Origin: an uncultured Dehalococcoidia bacterium
Lineage (GTDB): Bacteria > Chloroflexota > Dehalococcoidia > Tepidiformales > Tepidiformaceae
Reading direction: 5' to 3'
Length of the DNA: 13,558 nt
NCBI GenBank assembly: GCA_937864275.1
Contig: CALMIW010000347.1
Coordinates: 1-13,558, forward strand
Numbering within the stretch: the stretch's first letter is position 1; each line of letters starts with the position of its first letter. The position numbers were made by a program, and so were the translations under genes. This document shows positions 1 to 6,359 of the stretch, piece by piece. The notes under the pieces are model-generated. The model saw only the letters and a list, made by a program, of their open reading frames with translations, did not search any database and was not told the origin of the DNA.

Positions 1-596
1 GCAAGGGACTGAACGCGGCGACGCACCTTCGCAAAGGGCGTCCTTATTGGCACGGCAAGCTCATCGACTTCGTGATGATCCCGGCGTTGGGGCTGCTCAT
101 CGCCCTTTCGGTGGGCCTGACGGCGATGGCACGCTTCGTCCTCGAACGGGCCGACGAGATCGGCCCGTTGCCCGTCGATACAAACACGGCCCTGCGGATT
201 GCCGGGTACGTGCTGCCCGCGATCGTCTCGTTTTCCATGTTCTCGCTGCTCTACAAGTACGTGCCGACAGTTCGCCCGCCGTGGCGGGAGGCCCTCGGCG
301 GGGCAGTGTTCGCGACGGTGCTGTTTGAATTGGCGAAGAACCTCATCGCGACGTTCGTCGCCTGGTCCGACTTCTCGCGGGACACGGCCATTTATGCCGG
401 CTTCGGGACCGCGCTGGCGTTCCTGGTGTGGATGTTCGTCAATGCCTCAATCCTGCTCCTCGGCGCGGAGTTCGGACGCGCCATCCGGCACGAGGCGGGA
501 GAAGCCATGGCCGACGACGTTCCCGTTTCGCCGGAGTACTTCCCCACGGCGATGTCGCAGGCAGGAAACCTGGGCCCGGGCCCGAAGGCGCCCTGA
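1..596 (+). CDS. YihY/BrkB-family inner membrane protein, C-terminal part (5' end outside window)
   Basis: The reading frame is open from the window edge (first full codon at 3) to a TGA at 594-596, giving 197 residues. Four hydrophobic segments are visible, at roughly residues 24-46, 65-87, 96-120 and 130-155. Between them lies the family-type motif W-x-EALGGAVFATVLFELAK. The last segment runs into LLLGAEFGRAIRHE, matching the usual YihY/BrkB ending of a Trp-containing helix followed by LLGAE. The tail after residue 160 is polar, rich in Pro and Gly, and probably cytoplasmic. The family (once annotated as ribonuclease BN, which it is not) is a polytopic membrane protein with poorly defined function; transport or envelope roles have been proposed. 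An internal GTG at 72 begins an apparent ORF but lies within the conserved region, so it is not the start. The gene converges on the hydrolase gene with a 39-bp gap. The family call is fairly sure; the function is unknown. Confidence 0.85.
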   Translation, partial: KGLNAATHLRKGRPYWHGKLIDFVMIPALGLLIALSVGLTAMARFVLERADEIGPLPVDTNTALRIAGYVLPAIVSFSMFSLLYKYVPTVRPPWREALGGAVFATVLFELAKNLIATFVAWSDFSRDTAIYAGFGTALAFLVWMFVNASILLLGAEFGRAIRHEAGEAMADDVPVSPEYFPTAMSQAGNLGPGPKAP

Positions 597-635
597 TTCG
601 AACGGTCGGACCGCACGGCGGACGGTGGGTTCGCA
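597..635. terminator. Possible shared terminator hairpin between convergent genes
   Basis: This 39-bp gap separates two convergent genes. CGAAC at 599-603 can pair with GTTCG at 629-633, and inside it CCGC at 611-614 can pair with GCGG at 618-621. There is no T-run on either side, so it is not a textbook intrinsic terminator. The location is the main argument. Confidence 0.25.
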
Positions 636-1484
636 CTAAGCCGACCGACGGAGGAACTCGACCAGCTTCGCTCCCTTGCCCACGAACGCGTGGCCACCAT
701 GCGGGTCAATCTCCGACTCGTAACGTGCGAGATGGCGACGCAGACGGGCATCGGTGGCAGGGATGTCGAGCACGGCATCCCGGGCTCCGCCAAGCAGAAG
801 CACGGGCACGGCGATGCGGTCGAGTTCCTCGTCGGTGAGGACGGGCAGGGTGTCCCGGCGAGTCTTGTAGATGGAGTGCATGAAGACGAACGCTTCCGCC
901 ACCCCCGGCGGAGGCGAATGCGGCGCGAAGAGCGCCGAGACCAGGCGACGGATTCCCGCTTCGCCTCGCCCGATTTCGGAGTCGGCGGCCGCTTCGAACG
1001 CCTCGCGCGCCGGAGCCACGCCACCAGGGGCGAGGAGGACGAGCTTCTCGACGCGTGCGGCATACGCGGCAGCGAACTTCAATGCGACCCAACCGCCCAG
1101 CGAGAGGCCCGCGATAGGGGCAGACCCGAGACCAAGCTCGTCCAACACGTCGGACAGCCAGTCGGGGTACGCCGAAGCGCCGTAGGGCGGGCGGTAGCCG
1201 GTGCTCTTCCCGGTCTCGCCGGGCAGATCCACGGCGAGGACACGAAAGGATGCGCCCAGGGTTGCGGCATCGAAGGCCCAGGTCGAGGAATTGGCAGCCG
1301 AACCGTGGAGGAGTATCAGTGGCGGGCCGTCAGGGGCGCCCCAGGAAAGGACGAACGTGTGTCCGAAGCGCGTGGTGACGTTGCGTGGCTCCGCGGGCAT
1401 CGGCCACGTGGCAATGGCGTGCTCGTAGAACGCCATCGCCTGCTCGAAAGCCTCTGCAGATAGGTAGTTCAGGGCAGGATTCAT
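636..1484 (-). CDS. Alpha/beta-hydrolase fold protein
   Basis: A 282-residue protein with the classic alpha/beta-hydrolase order. HGSAANSSTW at residues 60-69 forms the oxyanion-hole strand, GLSLGG at 126-131 is the nucleophile elbow with Ser128, GGARD at 232-236 carries the likely acid Asp236, and HGGHAF at 262-267 gives the catalytic His265. There is no signal peptide, so it is probably cytosolic. The substrate cannot be told from sequence; small-ester hydrolases, C-C hydrolases and haloperoxidase-like enzymes share this pattern. The ATG at 1484-1482 was chosen because its ATGA overlaps the stop codon of the upstream PadR gene. This implies translational coupling, and the protein begins in a normal place for the family. 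A longer frame starting at 1538 would run inside padR and adds an Arg/Pro-rich stretch unlike the family. Co-transcription with padR suggests the regulator controls this enzyme in response to its substrate or a related compound (inference). Confidence 0.88.
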   Translation of the reverse strand: MNPALNYLSAEAFEQAMAFYEHAIATWPMPAEPRNVTTRFGHTFVLSWGAPDGPPLILLHGSAANSSTWAFDAATLGASFRVLAVDLPGETGKSTGYRPPYGASAYPDWLSDVLDELGLGSAPIAGLSLGGWVALKFAAAYAARVEKLVLLAPGGVAPAREAFEAAADSEIGRGEAGIRRLVSALFAPHSPPPGVAEAFVFMHSIYKTRRDTLPVLTDEELDRIAVPVLLLGGARDAVLDIPATDARLRRHLARYESEIDPHGGHAFVGKGAKLVEFLRRSA

Positions 1485-2035
1485 CGAGGGGAGTCCTTTT
1501 CGAACCTTGCGAGGGCCCAGCGGAGTTCGCGGACCCACTCTTCCTCAGCGCGCAGGAGCTGTATTGGGCGGCTGTTGATGCGCTCCCAGAGGAGGCGCTG
1601 ACGCGCACTGCCGAATGCAGGGCCACCGCTGCGACGCTCGATCTCCTCCAGGCCAAGGAGTCTGAGGCGGATTTCTTCCGCGTACCGGGACAACAGAAGG
1701 TCGAGGTCTTCGGCCAAGAGAAGGTCAGCGGCGATGAGCCGGGAGAGGATCGGCGCACGAAGCTGCGGAGTCTCGATGCCGGACCGGAGCCACTCGCCGA
1801 GCGCGGTGATGCCCTTCGGGGTGATGGTGTAGACCTTTCGAGCGGGGCCTTCGGCGGGCTGCTGGACTTCCAGGGAGGCGAGGCCGTCGCGGTGGAGGCC
1901 GACCAGTGCCCTGTAGACCTGGTTGTTGTTGCCCGACCAGGGGAGAGCCTCGGATTCGGCGAACAGCTTCTTGAGATCGTAGCCGGAGAGCGGCCCGGTC
2001 GAGAGGAACGCAAGGATCGTGAACTCGATGGACAT
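1481..2035 (-). CDS. PadR-family transcriptional regulator
   Basis: A 184-residue protein. The N-terminal winged helix (about residues 1-85) has the PadR hallmarks: FTILAFLSTGPLSGYDLKKLF at the start, then NNNQVYRALVGLHRDGLASLE as the recognition-helix region, then the wing KVYTITPKGITALGEWL. The C-terminal half (about 90-180) is charged and helical, matching the Vir_act_alpha_C-type dimerisation domain seen in longer PadR proteins. PadR proteins usually repress neighbouring enzyme or transporter genes and are relieved by small ligands. The partner here is the hydrolase, overlapping by four bases. The ATG at 2035 is immediately followed by family-conserved residues. No Shine-Dalgarno is visible before it, and a promoter-like pair ends only about 8 bases upstream, so the message may be nearly leaderless. 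The gene is divergent from the SUF operon across 147 bp. The ligand is unknown. Confidence 0.92.
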   Translation of the reverse strand: MSIEFTILAFLSTGPLSGYDLKKLFAESEALPWSGNNNQVYRALVGLHRDGLASLEVQQPAEGPARKVYTITPKGITALGEWLRSGIETPQLRAPILSRLIAADLLLAEDLDLLLSRYAEEIRLRLLGLEEIERRSGGPAFGSARQRLLWERINSRPIQLLRAEEEWVRELRWALARFEKDSPR

Positions 2036-2042
2036 TGGGCTA

Positions 2043-2072
2043 ACTATGTTCTATGTAACCTAGCTTCGTCAA
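2043..2072 (-). promoter_or_regulatory. Candidate padR promoter (minus strand), with overlapping direct repeat
   Basis: Reading the minus strand, TTGACG (2072-2067) is a good -35 hexamer, and CATAGT (2048-2043) follows after 18 bp as a fair -10. Predicted initiation near 2036 would place the first transcribed base next to the ATG at 2035, which fits the absence of a ribosome binding site. On the + strand the -10 overlaps a direct repeat, CTATGT at 2044-2049 and again at 2051-2056. That is a sensible place for an autoregulatory operator. Confidence 0.45.
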
Positions 2073-2147
2073 GGAATAGGCCCTATCACCCAGGATGGCC
2101 GGGAGTGGGGGCGATAGGCGTCATAGAGGACTTTTGAAACAAGAAAG

Positions 2148-2186
2148 TAGAAAAAGGTTCGAAAGCCCGGTAGACTGCTCATGTGC
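2148..2186 (+). promoter_or_regulatory. Candidate sufR/SUF operon promoter and operator, leaderless start
   Basis: TAGACT at 2171-2176 resembles a -10 box and ends 6 bases before the GTG at 2183, which would give a leaderless transcript. A weak -35 (TAGAAA, 2148-2153) lies 17 bp upstream. The stretch 2132-2164 is A-rich. AGACT-N5-TGTGC at 2172-2186 loosely resembles the ACACT-N5-TGTGA site I recall for mycobacterial SufR, so an operator overlapping the -10 and start codon is possible. That match is weak, and the recalled consensus should be verified. Confidence 0.4.
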
Positions 2187-2818
2187 AAGGAACCCGAGAA
2201 CGAATCCTGGACCTCGTGGTGGAGCAGCGAGAGGCGCGAGTGGAAGACCTCGCCGCCGAGCTTTCGATCACGACTGCCGCGGTGCGCCGGCACCTTGACA
2301 ACCTTCGTGCCGACGGACTCGTCGATGTGAAGGCGGTGAAGCAGGCGACCGGGCGGCCGTACCACGTGTTCTTCGCGACCGAGAAGGCAACGCAGACCAT
2401 GCCACCCGCGTACGCCGACCTGTTGGAGCGGATGCTCAACAGCCTTGGTGAACGGGAAGACGTGATCGCCGCGGTGATGACGAGCGTTGCGGAGTCGCTG
2501 GCTTCGAAGCACCGGTCGGAAGTCTCCGGACTGACAGAGGAAGAACTGGTTGCCAAGGTGACGGCGAGCCTCCGGGCCGAGGGCATCCTCGACGAGTGGC
2601 GCACGGAAGCGGACGGCATCCACCTCACGAACGGGCGATGCCCGTACCACAAGGCGGCGGAGATCTCGAAGCTGCCGTGCGAATCCGACAAACGGGCGAT
2701 CGAGCTGCTGCTCGGGCACGATGTCGAACAGCTCAATCGCATCGTCGATGGAGCGTCGTGTTGCGAATACCTGGTGCGGGTACAGCCCAACCAGCCACAA
2801 ATCATCGAACTTCGATAA
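2183..2818 (+). CDS. sufR: SufR-type Fe-S cluster-sensing regulator of the SUF operon
   Basis: A 211-residue protein. Residues 1-65 form a DeoR/ArsR-like winged helix: TRERILDLVVE, then LAAELSITTAAVRRHLDNLRADG, then the wing at VDVKAVKQATGRPYHVFF. The C-terminal half carries Cys153 (GRCPYH), Cys166 (LPCESD) and the pair Cys193-Cys194 (SCCEY). The spacing Cys153-X12-Cys166-X27-Cys194 fits the cluster ligand set of the actinobacterial SufR type. SufR proteins bind an Fe-S cluster in this domain and repress the suf genes when clusters are plentiful. Being first in the operon, 16 bp before sufC, supports autoregulation. The GTG at 2183 is the first possible start, because an in-frame TAG lies at 2171-2173. 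There is no Shine-Dalgarno and a -10-like box sits just upstream, so a leaderless message is likely. The family is sure; cluster binding is inferred from the cysteines. Confidence 0.88.
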   Translation: MQGTRERILDLVVEQREARVEDLAAELSITTAAVRRHLDNLRADGLVDVKAVKQATGRPYHVFFATEKATQTMPPAYADLLERMLNSLGEREDVIAAVMTSVAESLASKHRSEVSGLTEEELVAKVTASLRAEGILDEWRTEADGIHLTNGRCPYHKAAEISKLPCESDKRAIELLLGHDVEQLNRIVDGASCCEYLVRVQPNQPQIIELR

Positions 2819-2834
2819 GAGGGAGACCCTGACC

Positions 2835-3590
2835 ATGACCAAGCTTCTGGAGATCCGCGATCTCCATGCCAACATCGGCGAGAAAGAGATCCTCAAGGGT
2901 CTCTCCCTGACCGTGGACAAGGGCGAAGTCCACGCCATCATGGGTCCCAACGGCTCGGGCAAGAGCACGCTCGCGAACGTGTTGATGGGTAACCCCAGCT
3001 ACACGGTGACCGGTGGCGAAATCCGCTTCAGGGGGCAATCCCTGGTCGACCTCGCTCCTGATGAGCGCGCCCGGCTCGGAGTGTTCCTCGCCTTCCAGTA
3101 CCCCGTCGCGATCCCGGGCGTAACCCTGGTGAACTTCATGCGCCAGGCACTCAACGCCGTCCGCGGGCAGGAAGTGCCGATCCGCGAGGTCCGCGAATCG
3201 CTCTTCAAGAAGATGGACCTGCTGAAGGTCGACCAGGACTTCGCCCGCCGGTACGTGAACGACGGGTTCAGCGGCGGCGAAAAGAAGCGCGCGGAAATGC
3301 TGCAGATGGCGATGCTCGAACCTTCGATGGCCGTGCTCGACGAGACGGACTCCGGTCTCGACATCGACGCGCTGCGGACGGTGGCTGAAGGCGTCAACAC
3401 GCTGATGAACCCCGAGATGGGGCTCCTCCTCATCACCCACTACCAGCGGCTGCTGAACTACATCAAGCCGCAGTTCGTCCACGTGCTCGTGGACGGCCGG
3501 ATCGTGAAGTCGGGCGGGCCGGAGTTGGCAGAACAACTCGAGGCGACCGGTTACGACGAGTACGAAGCCGCCGCCGCGGCGAGCGCCTGA
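2835..3590 (+). CDS. sufC: SufC, ABC-type ATPase of the SufBCD scaffold
   Basis: A 251-residue soluble ATPase, the family's normal length. Motifs in order are Walker A GPNGSGKST (37-45), the Q-loop at Gln88 (AFQYP), the ABC signature FSGGEKKR (145-152), Walker B MAVLDE (165-170) followed by the SufC-typical TDSGLD, and the H-loop at His202 (ITHYQRLL). SufC hydrolyses ATP to drive structural changes in SufB-SufD during cluster assembly and does not transport anything. The ATG at 2835 is preceded by AGGGAG (2820-2825) with a 9-nt gap, and MTKLLEIRDLHA is a typical SufC start. Frames starting further upstream would run inside sufR. The C-terminal tail is Ala-rich. The gene lies 16 bp after sufR. 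Its place before sufB resembles E. coli and Bacillus order more than the mycobacterial sufB-sufD-sufC order. Confidence 0.97.
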   Translation: MTKLLEIRDLHANIGEKEILKGLSLTVDKGEVHAIMGPNGSGKSTLANVLMGNPSYTVTGGEIRFRGQSLVDLAPDERARLGVFLAFQYPVAIPGVTLVNFMRQALNAVRGQEVPIREVRESLFKKMDLLKVDQDFARRYVNDGFSGGEKKRAEMLQMAMLEPSMAVLDETDSGLDIDALRTVAEGVNTLMNPEMGLLLITHYQRLLNYIKPQFVHVLVDGRIVKSGGPELAEQLEATGYDEYEAAAAASA

Positions 3591-3600
3591 GGAGGCAACC

Positions 3601-5004
3601 ATGACCACCGCACCAGAGTCCATCGTCTCTGACTACAAGTACGGGTTCTTCGACCCCGAAGAGGCGCTTTTCAAGTCGAACAAGGGCCTCAACGCCGACA
3701 TCGTGAACATGATTTCGGACATGAAGGACGAGCCGCAGTGGATGCGGGAGTTCCGCCTGCGCTCGCTGGAGCTCTTCCGGGAGAAGGCCAACCCCCCGTG
3801 GGGCGGCGAGCAGCTCGACGAGATCGACTTCGACAACATCCACTACTTCGTCCGCGCGACCGACCGCGACGAGCGCAGCTGGGAAGACGTGCCGGAGTAC
3901 ATCCGGCGGACGTTCGACAAGCTGGGCATCCCGGAGGCGGAGAAGAAGTACCTGGCCGGCGTCGGGGCGCAGTACGACTCGGAAGTCGTTTACCACAACA
4001 TCCGCGAGGACCTCGAGAAACTCGGCGTCATCTTCCTCGGCACCGACCAGGCGCTGAAGGAGCACGAGGACATCTTCAAGGAGTACTTCGGCACGGTGGT
4101 GCCCCCGGGCGATAACCGCTTCGCAGCACTGAACAGCGCGGTCTGGAGCGGTGGCTCCTTCATCTACGTGCCGAAGGGCGTGAAGGTGGAGATCCCTCTG
4201 CAGGCCTACTTCCGCATCAACACCCAGAACATGGGGCAGTTCGAACGGACGCTGATCATCGCCGACGAGGGCAGCCAGATTCACTACGTGGAAGGCTGCA
4301 CCGCCCCGATCTACAGCAGCGACTCGCTCCACAGCGCGGTGGTGGAAATCATCGTGAAGAAGGGCGCTCGCGTCCGCTACACGACGATCCAGAACTGGTC
4401 CAACAACGTCTACAACCTGGTGACCAAGCGGGCGATGGCCTACCAGGACGCGGTGATGGAGTGGGTCGACGGAAACCTCGGCTCGAAGCTGACGATGAAG
4501 TACCCCAGCGTGTACCTGATGGAACCGGGCGCCCACGGCGAGATCCTCTCGCTGGCGTTCGCCGGCGCCGGACAGCACCAGGACGCCGGCGGCAAGATCG
4601 TCCACGCCGCGCCGAACACCACCTCCACGATCATCTCGAAGTCGCTCAGCAAGGACGGCGGCCGCACGAGCTACCGCGGCCTGCTGAAGGTGTACGACGG
4701 ATGCGACGGCGTGAAGGCGAACGTCCGCTGCGACGCCCTGCTCCTCGACGAAACTTCCCGTTCGGACACGTATCCGACGATGGAAATCGACGAGCCGGAC
4801 GTGAGCATCCAGCACGAGGCCTACGTCTCGAAGCTCGGCGAGGACCAGCTCTTCTACCTGATGAGCCGCGGCATGAGCGAGGAAGCCGCAGCCAAGATGA
4901 TCGTCAACGGCTTCGTTGAGCCGATCGTGAAGGAACTGCCGATGGAATACGCGGTGGAACTGAACCGGCTCATCGAGTTGCAGATGGAAGGCGCCGTCGG
5001 ATAG
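3601..5004 (+). CDS. sufB: SufB, core scaffold subunit of the SufBCD complex
   Basis: A 467-residue protein of normal SufB length. With SufC and SufD it forms the scaffold on which Fe-S clusters are built. Visible family signatures are GSFIYVPKGVKVEIPLQ (185-201), EGCTAPIYSSDSLHSAVVEI (231-250, with Cys233), NNVYNLVTKRA (268-278), VRCDALLLDETSRSDT (375-390, with Cys377, the position equivalent to the essential Cys405 of E. coli SufB), and IQHEAYVSKLGEDQLFYLMSRG (403-424, with the conserved His405-Glu406). A strong GAGGAGG lies at 3589-3595 overlapping the end of sufC, so the ATG at 3601 is well supported. The only oddity is downstream: the stop codon lies in the loop of a long inverted repeat (4981-5022). 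Confidence 0.97.
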   Translation: MTTAPESIVSDYKYGFFDPEEALFKSNKGLNADIVNMISDMKDEPQWMREFRLRSLELFREKANPPWGGEQLDEIDFDNIHYFVRATDRDERSWEDVPEYIRRTFDKLGIPEAEKKYLAGVGAQYDSEVVYHNIREDLEKLGVIFLGTDQALKEHEDIFKEYFGTVVPPGDNRFAALNSAVWSGGSFIYVPKGVKVEIPLQAYFRINTQNMGQFERTLIIADEGSQIHYVEGCTAPIYSSDSLHSAVVEIIVKKGARVRYTTIQNWSNNVYNLVTKRAMAYQDAVMEWVDGNLGSKLTMKYPSVYLMEPGAHGEILSLAFAGAGQHQDAGGKIVHAAPNTTSTIISKSLSKDGGRTSYRGLLKVYDGCDGVKANVRCDALLLDETSRSDTYPTMEIDEPDVSIQHEAYVSKLGEDQLFYLMSRGMSEEAAAKMIVNGFVEPIVKELPMEYAVELNRLIELQMEGAVG

Positions 5005-5022
5005 CGGGGCGACTTCCATCTG
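4981..5022 (+). promoter_or_regulatory. Strong stem-loop spanning the sufB stop codon
   Basis: CAGATGGAAG (4981-4990) is perfectly complementary to CTTCCATCTG (5013-5022). After one mismatch (4991/5012), four more pairs form (4992-4995 with 5008-5011). The result is a 14-bp stem with a single mismatch and a 12-nt loop holding the TAG at 5002-5004. No T-run follows, so it is more likely a processing, stability or partial-termination element than a simple terminator. It stands at the start of the only long gap among the scaffold genes. Confidence 0.55.
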
Positions 5023-5110
5023 TGTCCCCGTTGGGTGCGGCTAAGGTGACTCCGGAAGGATTCGGGGCCGAGGCCCAGCGGCCTGACGAGAGGGACAACG
5101 ATTCACGAAG

Positions 5111-5134
5111 CTTCCCTTCCAGCGGAGAGGGGAG
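5111..5134 (+). promoter_or_regulatory. Second hairpin in the sufB-sufD gap, just before the sufD ribosome site
   Basis: Positions 5111-5118 can pair with 5127-5134 (8 bp including two G-U pairs), with a further C-G pair (5120/5125) closing a four-base loop. It ends four bases before GAGG at 5138-5141, the likely sufD ribosome site. It could influence sufD translation or be the downstream edge of a processing region. The rest of the 143-nt gap (5005-5147) shows no convincing gene or promoter. Confidence 0.3.
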
Positions 5135-5147
5135 AACGAGGCAAGAT

Positions 5148-6359
5148 ATGACTGCTCTGGTTGAACAGCGGATGGATTTTCGGACGGCGAGTGCCGCCGC
5201 GGGCGCTGCCGGTAACGATGCGCCGTGGCTGGAAGCGCTGCGAGCGCGCGGCGCGGCCATCGCGAGCGAGGCCGATTGGCCCGACTCGCGGGCGAACCGC
5301 CCGTGGAAGTACTTCGAGGCTGCCCGCTTCGGGCTGGCGCCTGAGACGTCTCTCGCGCGCGCGAGCGTGGAGGTGAGCGGTGCGCCAGAAGGCGTCGCCG
5401 TGCGGTTCGCCGAAGCCACCGGTGCCGCGGCGGAGCTCATCGCCAGGACCGTCGGGACGGTGGTCTCCCCTGAGGCCGACCGGCTGACGGCCCTGCACTA
5501 CGCCTACCTGGGCGATGGCATCCTCATCACGGTCCCGGCGAATACCGAACTGGCGGAGACGGTGCGACTGACCCGGACCGTGAGCGGGAGCGGCGTAAGC
5601 GCGCCGCACACGCTCATCGTCACCGGCGCCAACAGCCGTGTGACCGTCGTCGAGGAATTCGTCTCGAACGATGAGCCGAACGTCGCCCTGCCCGCCTCGG
5701 AAATCCTTCCCGGGCCTGGGTCCGAAGTCCAGTACTACTGTGTCCACCGCTGGGGGGCGAAGACGAAGGTCTTCGCGAATCAGCGGTTCCTGGGCAAGGA
5801 GCGAGACGCCGCGCTGAAGAACCTCCACATGGTCCTCGGGGGCGAGGTCGTCAAGGGTCATCTCGATTCGACCCTGGAGGCGCGCGGCACCGTGAGCGAA
5901 CTGCTTGGTGTCGTCTACGGCACCGGCCGTTCGCACGCGGACTTCTACACCCTGCAGGACCACATCGGACCCGACACCCGGAGCGACCTCAAGTACAAGT
6001 CGGCGCTGAAGGACGAGGCGCAGTCGGTGTACTACGGCGTCACGAAGGTGGGGCTTGGCGCCAAGAACGCGGACGCGAACCAGGAGAACCGCAACCTGCT
6101 GCTGAGCAAGAGCGCGAAGGCCGACAGCGACCCCGTACTCGAGATCCTGACGAGCGACATCGTGCGGGCATCGCACGGCGCGACCGCCGGCCCCGTCGAC
6201 CAGGATCAGTTGTTCTACATGCAGGCGCGGGGCATCCCGTACGCCGAGGCGGAGTCGTTGTTGGTGACCGCCTTCCTGGAAGACGTGTTGAGCCGGATCC
6301 CCAACCTGGCGCTCCGCGAGGAGCTTGCCGCGACGATCGAGGAGGCACTCGACCAATGA
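5148..6359 (+). CDS. sufD: SufD, scaffold partner of SufB
   Basis: A 403-residue protein of the SufB/SufD beta-helix family. SufD pairs with SufB and supplies cluster-site residues. Signatures include the N-terminal RPWKYFEAARFGLAPE (51-66), GHLDSTLEARGTVSELLGVVYGTG (237-260), the aromatic patch at FYTLQDHIGPDT, and NQENRNLLLSKSAKADSDPVLEI (311-333). Near the C-terminus, DIVRASHGATAGPVDQDQLFYMQARGI includes His343, equivalent to the functionally important His360 of E. coli SufD. The preceding position is Ala341, where E. coli has Cys358. The ATG at 5148 is supported by GAGG (5138-5141, 6-nt gap) and by the family-like start. The frame stays open to a GTG at 5022, but that extension has no ribosome site and no family resemblance. 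The stop overlaps the next ATG (ATGA). Confidence 0.95.
   Translation: MTALVEQRMDFRTASAAAGAAGNDAPWLEALRARGAAIASEADWPDSRANRPWKYFEAARFGLAPETSLARASVEVSGAPEGVAVRFAEATGAAAELIARTVGTVVSPEADRLTALHYAYLGDGILITVPANTELAETVRLTRTVSGSGVSAPHTLIVTGANSRVTVVEEFVSNDEPNVALPASEILPGPGSEVQYYCVHRWGAKTKVFANQRFLGKERDAALKNLHMVLGGEVVKGHLDSTLEARGTVSELLGVVYGTGRSHADFYTLQDHIGPDTRSDLKYKSALKDEAQSVYYGVTKVGLGAKNADANQENRNLLLSKSAKADSDPVLEILTSDIVRASHGATAGPVDQDQLFYMQARGIPYAEAESLLVTAFLEDVLSRIPNLALREELAATIEEALDQ

Noticed and set aside
2134..2139. TTGAAA as the -35 box for the sufR promoter
   Set aside because: It is 31 bp from the TAGACT -10 candidate, far outside normal spacing, and no other -10 fits it.
3463..5019. A 518-codon open frame on the minus strand opposite sufB
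   Set aside because: It lies antisense to a clear sufB gene with all family motifs, its translation is low-complexity (Val/Leu/Arg/His-rich) with no recognisable domain, and such shadow frames are normal in GC-rich DNA.
5022..5147. An N-terminal extension of SufD from GTG 5022
   Set aside because: There is no ribosome site before it, the residues do not look like SufD, and a good ribosome site precedes ATG 5148. It is kept as an alternative in the findings only.
5103..6356. A 417-codon minus-strand open frame opposite sufD
   Set aside because: Same reason: antisense to a gene with clear family signatures, and the product resembles no protein.
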